Shown here: positions 1 to 7,214 of the stretch, piece by piece
Numbering within the stretch: position 1 is the first letter of the stretch
Layout: each line of letters begins with the position of its first letter
NCBI GenBank assembly: GCA_044867875.1
Contig: JBIOVR010000144.1
Location: forward strand, 1 to 17,742
Origin: VBAS01 sp044867875
Lineage (GTDB): Bacteria > Bacteroidota > Bacteroidia > Chitinophagales > Chitinophagaceae
Direction: 5' to 3'
Length of the DNA stretch: 17,742 bases
Position numbers and translations under genes: made by a program
Notes under the pieces: model-generated
Told to the model about the DNA's origin: nothing
Seen by the model: only the letters and a program-made list of their open reading frames with translations
The model's database searches: none

Positions 1-69
1 CGGTAAGATTCCACCGGAGATTTACCAGCATTGAATTATTTTTGATTTTACCCACCAAACTCAACTGCA

Positions 70-480
70 ATGACAGAAAGGAAAGAAGCTTTTTACCAGA
101 TACCTGCCCGCTTCCGCAGACTGGAGAATATGCATATTGCTTTTTGGCTAATGAAAGACATTAGTTGGTGTATGATCTGGAAAACACTTGGCATCATTAT
201 GATCGTACCTACACTTTCAGTAGCTATCTATATTGCATATCGCACAAGAACTATCAAATCGGAGTTGGCACATAACCTTGCGATAGTGTTTTGGATCAGC
301 GCCAATGCTTATTGGATGATCAGTGAATTTTTTGGATTTGATGCTGTAATTGTCTGGAGAGAATTTACCGGAAAGCACATGGCATTAATACCTTTTATAA
401 TTGGCGCTGCTATTTTATTATATTATTATCTTGTTCAGCGCCGCTATGAATTAAAAGAAGAACAAATTATGACGATGTGA
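70..480 (+). CDS. Small three-helix membrane protein, function unknown
   Basis: A 136-residue protein that I cannot assign to a named family. Three hydrophobic segments are visible at about residues 38-57, 69-88 and 104-122. An aromatic, possibly amphipathic stretch precedes them (residues 21-36), and the C-terminus is charged (RRYELKEEQ). No catalytic motif or signal peptide is seen, so an inner-membrane location is inferred from hydrophobicity alone. The overall look, with a WMISEFF motif in helix two, resembles small conserved membrane proteins of Bacteroidota, but that is memory of the style rather than a match. The start at 70 is preferred because the N-terminal 20 residues read as coding; an internal ATG at codon 21 is the alternative. 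TATTTTTG at 37-44 fits a -7 promoter element, but no matching TTG lies upstream. The gene faces the minus-strand mtfA unit across a shared terminator. Confidence 0.7.
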   Translation: MTERKEAFYQIPARFRRLENMHIAFWLMKDISWCMIWKTLGIIMIVPTLSVAIYIAYRTRTIKSELAHNLAIVFWISANAYWMISEFFGFDAVIVWREFTGKHMALIPFIIGAAILLYYYLVQRRYELKEEQIMTM

Positions 481-490
481 TCTAAAAGAA

Positions 491-527
491 AAAGAGCTTA
501 CAATTGTTGTCAATTGTAAAGCTCTTT
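491..527. terminator. Bidirectional intrinsic terminator
   Basis: AAAGAGCTTACAATTG and CAATTGTAAAGCTCTTT form a 16-bp stem with one bulged base and a TTGT loop. It starts 11 bases after the stop of the small membrane protein. A T-rich run follows the stem on the minus strand (the complement of 481-490), and a shorter one follows on the plus strand. It therefore probably ends transcripts from both convergent units. Confidence 0.85.
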
Positions 528-557
528 ATAAAGCAATCATTTTCCTTTTAATAATTT

Positions 558-641
558 TTAGGAAGTGGCAAATACGAGTGCTTTCTTTTTCTTATCAAAG
601 AAATACTTTTTACACAAATAGATCAGGGTCAAAGTTATCAT
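558..641 (-). CDS. Putative 27-residue ORF coupled to mtfA
   Basis: A short ORF whose ATG overlaps the TGA stop of the upstream peptidase gene as ATGA, the classic arrangement for translational coupling. It encodes 27 residues: a hydrophobic start (MITLTLIYLC), then a lysine-rich stretch (KKYFFDKKKK), then ALVFATS. It ends 31 bases before the shared terminator, so it would lie on the same mRNA. It could be a real membrane-associated micropeptide, the remnant of a longer gene, or chance. No family is recognised, and only the overlap and the composition support it. Confidence 0.35.
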   Translation of the reverse strand: MITLTLIYLCKKYFFDKKKKALVFATS

Positions 642-1420
642 AGTTCGGGTTTTAGAATTTTATGGGATGTAATTGGATCCTGGTTCAGCACACGGCATAA
701 TGCATCATACAATTGTGGCATATTAATTTTAAGATCTTCAGGGTTTTCAAAAAATGCTTCTACGCTTACTGCCCAGAATTCGTGAATATTCGTCAATGCA
801 TAATTGCGTAAATAGCTTTGCCTTTTTGTAATTACATCTGCCAGAATAGGACCAGTCGTTGTTGAAAATCTTTCATAATTAGCTCTGAAGTTTTTATCAA
901 CACCGTACTTAGCAAAATAATTATTAAATAAAAGTGCATGGCTCATTTCATGAACGGCCACATTTATATTATCTGTGTTATCAGAATAGCCAAAAAGAAA
1001 ATGTTTCCATGAAAGATAGATGCCTTCAGGCGCTACATGGCCTACATACAGTTCTTCATCATTGTCCATTCGGTATGCATCAGCCAAAATATAAATATTT
1101 TTAAAATGTTGCATCAGGTAGTTCTTTAAACCAAATGTTACCTGTATTGCAGAAGACGCTGTTAAAACAGGGATCTCTTCTTTTGGTTCAAGACCGATAT
1201 AATGAAATTGCTTAAGACCAATATATTGATGAACCCTGTTTACAAATTTGTGTTTTAGTTCAAAAGGAAGGTCATTGAAATATTGAATGCGGCTGCTGAT
1301 TATGTAGGAATAATGATTGAAAATTTCGTCGCTGACCAAAACCTCTGCAGGAGGCTGTACTAGAGCTTCCAGCTTTTGCGGCGCAAAAAAGTGATTCAGT
1401 TTTCTTAAAAATGACAGCAT
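638..1420 (-). CDS. mtfA: MtfA-like zinc metallopeptidase (peptidase family M90)
   Basis: A 260-residue protein of the MtfA/M90 family. E. coli MtfA is a cytosolic zinc peptidase that binds the Mlc repressor and so affects glucose-PTS regulation; the role in Bacteroidota is not established. The sequence shows the HExxH zinc site at His157-Glu158-x-x-His161 and a downstream Glu221 in VEAFFE, at the position of the third metal ligand. It also has the family's flanking elements: GIYLSW at 133-138, and the end pattern P..LY.AL...NQDP at 235-249. No signal peptide is seen, and length matches the family. It is transcribed divergently from aspS, with a promoter-like TTG-N18-TATATTTT just upstream. 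The 3' end overlaps a tiny ORF by ATGA. Family assignment is firm; physiological role is open. Confidence 0.9.
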   Translation of the reverse strand: MLSFLRKLNHFFAPQKLEALVQPPAEVLVSDEIFNHYSYIISSRIQYFNDLPFELKHKFVNRVHQYIGLKQFHYIGLEPKEEIPVLTASSAIQVTFGLKNYLMQHFKNIYILADAYRMDNDEELYVGHVAPEGIYLSWKHFLFGYSDNTDNINVAVHEMSHALLFNNYFAKYGVDKNFRANYERFSTTTGPILADVITKRQSYLRNYALTNIHEFWAVSVEAFFENPEDLKINMPQLYDALCRVLNQDPITSHKILKPEL

Positions 1421-1441
1421 GTTGTAGGGTTCGGAACACTA

Positions 1442-1470
1442 AAAATATATAATCGTTTTCCAAATTGCAA
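1442..1470 (-). promoter_or_regulatory. Candidate promoter of mtfA
   Basis: Read on the minus strand, TTG (1468-1470) is followed after 18 bases by TATATTTT (1442-1449). This is one mismatch from the Bacteroidota -7 element TAnnTTTG, with spacing in the usual 17-23 range. It lies 21 bases upstream of the ATG. Such AT-rich matches can arise by chance. Confidence 0.35.
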
Positions 1471-1621
1471 GCTTTACGATTTTTTTGGGTGGATTTACTA
1501 ATGATTTAAAAACGATAGAATGATTAGGAAAATTACGTTCGACCGAAAATAATTTATATAAAGGCCGGGAACTCATTCGGTCACGACAGTCAAACCATTC
1601 CCTCAGGCATCCATTTGTCCT

Positions 1622-1629
1622 TATCTTTG
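1622..1629 (+). promoter_or_regulatory. Candidate -7 element for aspS
   Basis: TATCTTTG matches TAnnTTTG exactly, followed by GC as is usual in these genomes. No TTG is found 17-23 bases upstream, so only half of the promoter is supported. If used, the aspS transcript would carry a leader of roughly 190 bases that includes the palindromic repeat block and the heptamer array. Confidence 0.4.
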
Positions 1630-1639
1630 CCGCCGTTGA

Positions 1640-1786
1640 ATTTTTGGGGACCCGGCCGAAGTGCTACTATTGAACTTCCGTTGCGACGCTCCGTTCAAGG
1701 TTCTGTTCGCTTTTCATCAATAAGCGTCGCAGTTTACCCAGAGCGAAGCGAAGGGTCGCACTCTTCAACGTTCGGTATTTCTGCTC
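1640..1786. repeat. GC-richer palindromic intergenic repeat block (REP-like)
   Basis: This stretch is visibly richer in G and C than its surroundings. It contains nested inverted repeats: GCGACGCT (1683-1690) with AGCGTCGC (1723-1730), and TTGAAC (1670-1675) with GTTCAA (1693-1698) enclosing CGT-TGCG-ACG. At 1740-1755 it carries the motif AGAGCGAAGCGAAGGG, which in one frame reads PERSEGS, a well-known spurious translation of dispersed intergenic repeats in Bacteroidota and other bacteria. It is therefore read as non-coding repeat DNA, although a 67-codon ORF spans it. Confidence 0.6.
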
Positions 1787-1789
1787 AAC

Positions 1790-1824
1790 AAATCCGAAAT
1801 CTGAAATCTAAAATCTAAAATCGA
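1790..1824 (+). repeat. Five tandem 7-base repeats abutting the aspS start codon
   Basis: Five consecutive heptamers fill exactly 35 bases: AAATCCG, AAATCTG, AAATCTA, AAATCTA, AAATCGA. The aspS ATG begins at the very next base. The array occupies the ribosome-binding position and provides an A-rich, weakly structured leader instead of a Shine-Dalgarno sequence. Copy number could change by slippage, and the two central copies are identical. Confidence 0.85.
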
Positions 1825-3654
1825 ATGTTTCGAACTCATACATGTGGCGAATTAAGAATTAGAAACGCAAATAACGAAGTGACTCTTGCAGGCTGGGTGC
1901 AAACGATCAGGAAATTTGGCGCCATCACTTTTGTTGACCTCCGTGACCGTTATGGTATCACACAATTATTATTTGGCGAAGAGTTAAATCAGCAATTGAC
2001 CGAAAATCCGTTGGGTCGTGAGTTTGTTTTACAAGCGACCGGCACTGTTCATGAAAGAAGTAACAAAAATTCCAACATACCTACCGGCAATATTGAAATA
2101 ATTGTAAAATCTTTTAAAATATTAAACAAGTCAGCGGTTCCGCCGTTCACCATCCAGGACGATACAGATGGAGGTGATGATATCCGGATGAAATATCGTT
2201 TTCTTGATCTGCGCAGAAATGCAGTAAAGAAAAATCTCGAATTGCGATATGCAGTGAACCGTGCAACAAGAAATTATCTGCATCAGCAAGGATTCATGGA
2301 TATTGAAACACCATTCTTAATTAAATCCACTCCTGAAGGTGCAAGAGATTTTGTTGTACCATCAAGAATGAATGGTGGGCAGTTCTATGCATTGCCTCAA
2401 TCGCCACAAACATTTAAGCAATTATTAATGGTAAGCGGTTACGATCGTTATTACCAGATCGTAAAATGTTTCCGCGATGAAGATCTTCGGGCAGACCGTC
2501 AGCCTGAATTCACACAGATCGACTGTGAAATGGCTTTTGTAGAACAAGAAGATATCCTGAATATGTTCGAAGGCTTGATCAAATCGATCTTCAAAGAAGT
2601 AAAAGGAATTGACTATACGGAAAAAGTGCCACGAATGACCTGGGAAGATGCAATGTGGAATTATGGCAATGATAAACCGGATATTCGTTTTGACTGGAAA
2701 TTGCTGAACCTGAAAAAACCTACTTCAGTTTATGCAAATAAAAAAGATTCATCAGAACTCATCAACGGTGCAGGCTTCGGTGTCTTTGATAATGCTGAAA
2801 CAGTAGTTGCGATTGCAGTTCCTGGCTGTAGTGATTATAGTCGTAAGCAAACTGATGAATTGATCGAATGGGTAAAGCGACCACAGATCGGCATGGGTGG
2901 ACTTGCATTTATAAAATGCAATAAAGACGGAACATATAAAAGCAGTATGGATAAATTTTTCAATGAAGAAAAATTAAAAGCCATTGCTGTTGCATGTAAT
3001 GCGTCTGCGGGTGATCTTGTTTTAATACTAGCCGGTGCCGAAGAAAGAACAAGAAAAGCCATCAGTGAACTGCGACTTGAAATGGCAGAGCGTCTTGGCT
3101 TTAGAAAAAAAGAAGAATTCAAACTCGTTTGGGTGTTAGATTTCCCTTTATTTGAATATGCTGAAGAAGAAAATCGTTGGGTGGCACGTCACCATCCATT
3201 TACTTCACCAAAGCCATCTGATATTTCAACAATGATCGATAACGATCCTGTTATTACAAATGCTGCTGAATATTTAAAGCATCCTTATGCCAACATCAAA
3301 GCAAATGCTTATGATATGGTATTAAATGGAAATGAGATCGGTGGCGGGTCGATAAGGATCTTTCAAAGAGAGTTGCAGGAAAAGATGTTTGCAGCATTGG
3401 GAATGACCAAAGAAGAATCACTACATAAATTCAGTTTTCTCCTGGGAGCTTTTGAATACGGCGCTCCACCACATGGTGGCATTGCATTCGGGTTTGACAG
3501 GCTTTGCGCTATTCTTGGCGGCAGTGAAAGCATCCGTGATTTTATTGCCTTCCCAAAAAACAATGCAGGAAGAGATGTAATGCTTGATGCACCTTCTACA
3601 ATTGATGAAAAACAATTGGTGGAATTACAAATAAAGTCAACAGCAAAACAGTAA
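1825..3654 (+). CDS. aspS: Aspartate--tRNA ligase (AspRS)
   Basis: A full-length bacterial-type AspRS of 609 residues; it charges tRNA-Asp with aspartate in the cytosol. Order of parts: N-terminal OB-fold anticodon-binding domain (about 1-105, with the FVDLRDR signature at 36-42); class II catalytic core with motif 1 around FMDIETPFLIKSTPEGARDF (157-176), motif 2 FRDEDLRADRQPEF (216-229), and motif 3 GGIAFGFDRL (551-560); and a GAD insertion domain between motifs 2 and 3. By alignment to memory of E. coli AspRS, the position linked to tRNA-Asp/Asn discrimination holds Phe31 rather than the His of non-discriminating enzymes. This weakly suggests a discriminating enzyme. The stop TAA shares its last A with the ATG of the next gene. 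The start is set by the N-terminal signature and the adjoining heptamer array. Confidence 0.97.
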   Translation: MFRTHTCGELRIRNANNEVTLAGWVQTIRKFGAITFVDLRDRYGITQLLFGEELNQQLTENPLGREFVLQATGTVHERSNKNSNIPTGNIEIIVKSFKILNKSAVPPFTIQDDTDGGDDIRMKYRFLDLRRNAVKKNLELRYAVNRATRNYLHQQGFMDIETPFLIKSTPEGARDFVVPSRMNGGQFYALPQSPQTFKQLLMVSGYDRYYQIVKCFRDEDLRADRQPEFTQIDCEMAFVEQEDILNMFEGLIKSIFKEVKGIDYTEKVPRMTWEDAMWNYGNDKPDIRFDWKLLNLKKPTSVYANKKDSSELINGAGFGVFDNAETVVAIAVPGCSDYSRKQTDELIEWVKRPQIGMGGLAFIKCNKDGTYKSSMDKFFNEEKLKAIAVACNASAGDLVLILAGAEERTRKAISELRLEMAERLGFRKKEEFKLVWVLDFPLFEYAEEENRWVARHHPFTSPKPSDISTMIDNDPVITNAAEYLKHPYANIKANAYDMVLNGNEIGGGSIRIFQRELQEKMFAALGMTKEESLHKFSFLLGAFEYGAPPHGGIAFGFDRLCAILGGSESIRDFIAFPKNNAGRDVMLDAPSTIDEKQLVELQIKSTAKQ

Positions 3655-4136
3655 TGACCCGATTCTGGCTGATAATGCTGCGGATCATTTGTATCATACA
3701 AATACTGATCGCAATTTCTAAATGTTTCGTTTCACTTGTTGGCCTTATAGGTGGCCAATTTGTGTTCTTGCTTCAAGCAATTGCATTTGCGTTGATCGCA
3801 GCATTGCCGGTATTCACATTTATTATTTCCAATAATAATTTTCCCGATAAGCCCATAGAAGGAAAACTCAAAAAGAATTTCAACCGGTTATTTTTAATTA
3901 ATGTCCTTCTTACTTCTTTTCTTTTCGGTTTTGTATTTAAAGATTACAAACATGCAATGAGCCTTTCTGATCAAGTGGGTCACCTCTACTTTATTTTTTT
4001 TATTGATCTTAGTATTTCTATAACCATGCTTCTTTTTCATTTCTCCATTTTATATGGACTTTATTGGCTGCGTAGTCATATAAATAATAATACAAGCAGT
4101 AAACAATTTGATTTTGAAGAGCAGGATAAAAAATAG
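3654..4136 (+). CDS. Four-helix membrane protein, function unknown
   Basis: A 160-residue, strongly hydrophobic protein not recognised as a member of a named family. Predicted membrane spans lie at about residues 7-30, 36-59, 78-96 and 110-138. A charged loop (DKPIEGKLKKNFNR) separates spans 2 and 3, and the C-terminal tail is polar and acidic (FDFEEQDKK). Its ATG overlaps the aspS stop by one base (TAATG), so it is almost certainly co-transcribed and probably translationally coupled with aspS. That says nothing secure about function. A small CAGAT-AAAA-ATCTG hairpin (4137-4150) starts at the base after the stop codon, but without a T-run it is at best a weak terminator. Confidence 0.75.
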   Translation: MTRFWLIMLRIICIIQILIAISKCFVSLVGLIGGQFVFLLQAIAFALIAALPVFTFIISNNNFPDKPIEGKLKKNFNRLFLINVLLTSFLFGFVFKDYKHAMSLSDQVGHLYFIFFIDLSISITMLLFHFSILYGLYWLRSHINNNTSSKQFDFEEQDKK

Positions 4137-4188
4137 CAGATAAAAATCTGTGAAATCTTTCGGACATTGGTAAGTTAATGACCTTAAG

Positions 4189-5058
4189 ATGTATTTTTAT
4201 AATAAATCATCCTTCATGAGATCAGGCCTTTTGCTCCTTATTCTTTTTTCCCTGGTTTTTTCTTCCTGTAAAAAAGATGATAGCCCGGAACAAGATATGT
4301 CTGTCACAATGCTGAATGTATCCTATGGAACTAATTCCCAACAAAAGATTGATGTTTATTTACCCGCAACCCGGAGCACTACAGATACCAAAGTAATGAT
4401 AATGATCCATGGTGGCGCATGGAACTCAGGAGACAAAGTAGATTTTAATGAATATGTTGACAGCTTGAAAAAAAGAGAACCAACTTATGCCATCTTCAAT
4501 ATTAATTATCGCCTGGCCAATATATCTGATCTTTTTCCGGCGCAGGAGTTAGATATAAAAGCCGCTGTTGAATTTATTTATAATAAAAGACAGGAATATA
4601 AGATATCAGATAAGTTTGTTTTAGTTGGTGCCAGTGCCGGCGCACATCTTGCATTGTTACAGGGTTACAAATATTCTACACCGGTTAAACCAAAAGCGAT
4701 CATTGATTTTTTTGGTCCCACTGATTTGATTGATATGTATAATAATCCACCAAATGCTTTGGTGCAGCCTTTGCTGGTAGCAGTCACAGGAGTCACACCA
4801 ACAGTCAATACCCTTTACATGCAATCAAGTCCCATTAATTATATTACATCACAATCACCGCCAACGATGATCCTTCATGGTGGCACTGATATTGTCGTCT
4901 CTCCTTCACAATCAGTTTTACTGAATACAAAATTGCAATCTGCAGGTGTCATTCACCAGTATTTCTTTTACCCAACAGAAGGACATGGTTGGGTTGGCGC
5001 CAATCTTTCTGATTCGTTTAATAAGATACAGGCTTTTCTTGCGGCGAATGTTCAGTGA
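4189..5058 (+). CDS. Alpha/beta-hydrolase (esterase/lipase-like) lipoprotein
   Basis: A 289-residue serine hydrolase of the esterase/lipase type, predicted to be exported and lipid-anchored. A hydrophobic signal (residues 12-24) ends in a lipobox-like FSSC with Cys27, followed by KKDD. The fold's landmarks are in order: oxyanion-hole motif HGGAW (74-78), nucleophile elbow G-A-Ser149-A-G, acid Asp234 in HGGTD, and catalytic His266 in EGHGW. HGGAW together with GASAG is typical of carboxylesterases acting on small or glycan-linked esters, including acetyl- and feruloyl-xylan esterases. The natural substrate cannot be read from the sequence. The start at 4189 gives nine residues before MRSG; the ATG at codon 10 would still give a proper lipoprotein signal and is a good alternative. 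The stop lies 50 bases before the preferred rarA start. Confidence 0.88.
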   Translation: MYFYNKSSFMRSGLLLLILFSLVFSSCKKDDSPEQDMSVTMLNVSYGTNSQQKIDVYLPATRSTTDTKVMIMIHGGAWNSGDKVDFNEYVDSLKKREPTYAIFNINYRLANISDLFPAQELDIKAAVEFIYNKRQEYKISDKFVLVGASAGAHLALLQGYKYSTPVKPKAIIDFFGPTDLIDMYNNPPNALVQPLLVAVTGVTPTVNTLYMQSSPINYITSQSPPTMILHGGTDIVVSPSQSVLLNTKLQSAGVIHQYFFYPTEGHGWVGANLSDSFNKIQAFLAANVQ

Positions 5059-5108
5059 TTGGGGTTCTTCATAATCTGATTCGGCATTCTTTTCGTTACT
5101 TTGAAATA

Positions 5109-6368
5109 GTGAAACAAACTCCATTAGCAGAAAGAATTCGCCCTACTACATTAAGCGAATTAGTTGGCCAGGATCATTTGACCGGCAAAAAAAGCATTCT
5201 TCGAACTGCTATAGAAAACGGGAAGATACCATCCATGATCTTGTGGGGACCTCCGGGTACAGGAAAAACAACTATTGCAAACATTATTGCCAATACTTTA
5301 AAAGTTCCTTTCTTCCAACTAAGTGCTATCAGCGCTGGTGTTAAAGATGTAAGAGAAGTGATCGAAGAATCAAAAACAAAACCCGGAGCAATTTTATTCA
5401 TCGATGAGATCCATCGTTTCAACAAGGGTCAACAAGATGCCTTGCTTGGTGCTGTTGAAAAAGGAATCATTACTTTGATTGGTGCTACGACTGAAAACCC
5501 GTCTTTTGAAGTAAATGGAGCTTTACTCAGCCGCTGCCAGGTCTATGTTTTAAAACCATTAACGGATGATGATCTTCGTAAGCTTATTCAACAGGCAATT
5601 GAAAAAGATGAATGGCTGAAAAATAAAAATATAATTATTAAGGAATATGAAGCATTGTTTACCATTTCCGGCGGCGATGCAAGAAAGATCCTTAATCTTA
5701 TTGAACTCTGTGCTGATGTAATGAAAGAAGGTGAAGAGTTAACCGATAAAAAGGTAATGGATATTGCACAACAGAGAATCGCTTTATATGATAAAAGCGG
5801 CGAACAGCATTATGATATCATTTCGGCATTTATAAAATCAATTCGCGGCAGCGATCCGAATGCTGCTGTTTACTGGCTGGCAAGAATGATTGAAGGTGGC
5901 GAAGATGTAAAATTCATTGCCCGCAGGTTGGTGATATTAGCAAGTGAAGATATTGGTAATGCAAATCCTACAGCATTGGTTTTAGCAAACGCCGCTTTTG
6001 AAGCGGTAAATAAAATAGGTTTCCCAGAATCAAGTATCATACTTTCTCAATGTGCTACTTACCTGGCTGCTTCTCCAAAAAGCAATGCAGCAGTAGCTGC
6101 TATTGGTGCTGCTCAAGCAGCAGTCAAGCAACACGGCGATCTTTCTGTACCGCTTCATATTCGTAATGCCCCGACAAGATTAATGAAGAATCTTGGTTAT
6201 GGAAAAGACTACCAGTATTCCCATAGTTATGATAATAATTTTTCTGCACAGGAATATTTGCCCAAAGAATTATCCGGAACAAAATTTTATGATCCGGGCA
6301 AAAATGCAAGAGAGGAAGAGTTAAGAAAGTTTTTAAGAAGTCTTTGGAGAGAAAAGTATGGTTATTAA
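5109..6368 (+). CDS. rarA: Replication-associated recombination protein A (AAA+ ATPase)
   Basis: RarA/MgsA (WRNIP1-like) is an AAA+ ATPase acting at stalled replication forks. The reading frame is open from a GTG at 5055, which overlaps the preceding stop. The GTG at 5109 is preferred because the conserved N-terminus begins with PLAERIRPTTLSELVGQDHL right after it; this gives 419 residues. Counting from 5055, Walker A GPPGTGKTT is at 65-73, Walker B LFIDEIHRFNKGQQDALL at 114-131, sensor 1 GATTENPSF at 143-151, and the Arg-finger region LLSRC at 157-161. The C-terminal part carries the RarA signatures GGEDVKFIARRLVILASEDIG and the tetramerisation region through LPKELSGTKFYDPG. The stop TAA lies within TTAA shared with the stop of the facing acyltransferase gene, and no terminator separates them. 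Confidence 0.95.
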   Translation: MKQTPLAERIRPTTLSELVGQDHLTGKKSILRTAIENGKIPSMILWGPPGTGKTTIANIIANTLKVPFFQLSAISAGVKDVREVIEESKTKPGAILFIDEIHRFNKGQQDALLGAVEKGIITLIGATTENPSFEVNGALLSRCQVYVLKPLTDDDLRKLIQQAIEKDEWLKNKNIIIKEYEALFTISGGDARKILNLIELCADVMKEGEELTDKKVMDIAQQRIALYDKSGEQHYDIISAFIKSIRGSDPNAAVYWLARMIEGGEDVKFIARRLVILASEDIGNANPTALVLANAAFEAVNKIGFPESSIILSQCATYLAASPKSNAAVAAIGAAQAAVKQHGDLSVPLHIRNAPTRLMKNLGYGKDYQYSHSYDNNFSAQEYLPKELSGTKFYDPGKNAREEELRKFLRSLWREKYGY

Positions 6369-7204
6369 TAGGCGTCGAAATCAATGAGGTTAAATTTTAC
6401 CTTTTCTTTATCAAGCTTGTTATTCCCATTGAGCAAATCTCTATAAACTAAAAACAAAGGTGACGGTTTTAATCTTTCAGGAATATTAAAGAATAATCCT
6501 TGCAATTTTATTGTCTTGTCTAGTCCTATGAATAAAGTAGACGGCCTCCATCCAAAACCTCTCTTTTTTATTGGGTTCATTGATCTTGGTCTTGATAAAA
6601 AAGCTTTTACAAAAGGCAAATGAGTTTTTGAATAATATCCCTTATCATTTGTATCAATAAATGAATAATTATCTAATGGATTTGCTAAGCGCCAATTTAA
6701 AAGCTCTTCATTCCAGAATTTTTCAAACAATATATCAACATGTTTCTTATTTGATTCAACTTCGCCAAAACCTATTTTAGCGGGCAGTTGACAAACCAAT
6801 TGAAACCCGAGACGTTTTGTATATGCATGAACAGAATTATGATTAGTAACCGCAGTAATAAATTCGTATCCACTTGCAACAACTTCAGCAATTGTCTTAT
6901 TTGCAAGCATCATAAACAAACCTTTTCCCTGGTGATCTTTTTTAGTGGCACTATTAAATGCAAGTAGTCCTCGCCTTTCCTTTCCATTAACTATTGCGGG
7001 AAATGGTTGTAATACAAAATGGGCTGCAATCTCATTGTCGAATATTGCATTATAACCAATAATCCTACCAAAGGGATGATCCGCATATTGCCACTTTATG
7101 TATTCTTTAGTATACAATGTTTGATTGCTGAAAACTTGAGCCAAAAAAGCAGCATTGCGTTCATTATCTGCATCACTTACATTTATTCTATGAATATCAT
7201 ACAT
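6365..7204 (-). CDS. GNAT-family N-acyltransferase, third gene of a minus-strand operon
   Basis: A 279-residue GNAT-fold protein. The acyl-CoA-binding loop is visible as HQGKGLF (91-97, Q-G-K-G) after the beta-strand LLAFNSATKK. It is followed by ITAVTNHNSVHAYTKRLGFQ (116-135), the usual GNAT region in which an Asn/Tyr pair contacts the pantetheine and product. Beyond about residue 150 a further ~130 residues look like the extended C-terminus of GNATs found in polysaccharide and lipid-modification loci. No signal peptide is seen, so it is cytosolic. Its ATG is 10 bases after the deacetylase stop, so the genes are co-transcribed. The substrate is unknown; an amino-sugar N-acyl group is a guess from the neighbour. 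The gene ends inside a TTAA shared with the rarA stop. Confidence 0.8.
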   Translation of the reverse strand: MYDIHRINVSDADNERNAAFLAQVFSNQTLYTKEYIKWQYADHPFGRIIGYNAIFDNEIAAHFVLQPFPAIVNGKERRGLLAFNSATKKDHQGKGLFMMLANKTIAEVVASGYEFITAVTNHNSVHAYTKRLGFQLVCQLPAKIGFGEVESNKKHVDILFEKFWNEELLNWRLANPLDNYSFIDTNDKGYYSKTHLPFVKAFLSRPRSMNPIKKRGFGWRPSTLFIGLDKTIKLQGLFFNIPERLKPSPLFLVYRDLLNGNNKLDKEKVKFNLIDFDAY

Positions 7205-7214
7205 ACTTACGAAG

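Noticed and set aside
2..34. Possible tail of an upstream coding region ending in TGA (GKIPPEIYQH)
   Set aside because: Only ten codons are visible and another frame is also open, so it cannot be distinguished from chance.
1615..1818. 67-codon ORF across the aspS upstream region
   Set aside because: It reads through palindromic repeat DNA, gives the well-known spurious PERSEGS translation and ends in the heptamer array (NLKSKI). No protein-like features.
1790..1824. CRISPR-like array
   Set aside because: The units are 7 bases long with no spacers and no cas genes; it is a simple tandem repeat.
5055..5108. Upstream GTG start for rarA
   Set aside because: It would add 18 residues not seen before the conserved PLAERIRP start. 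The GTG at 5109 directly precedes the conserved part.
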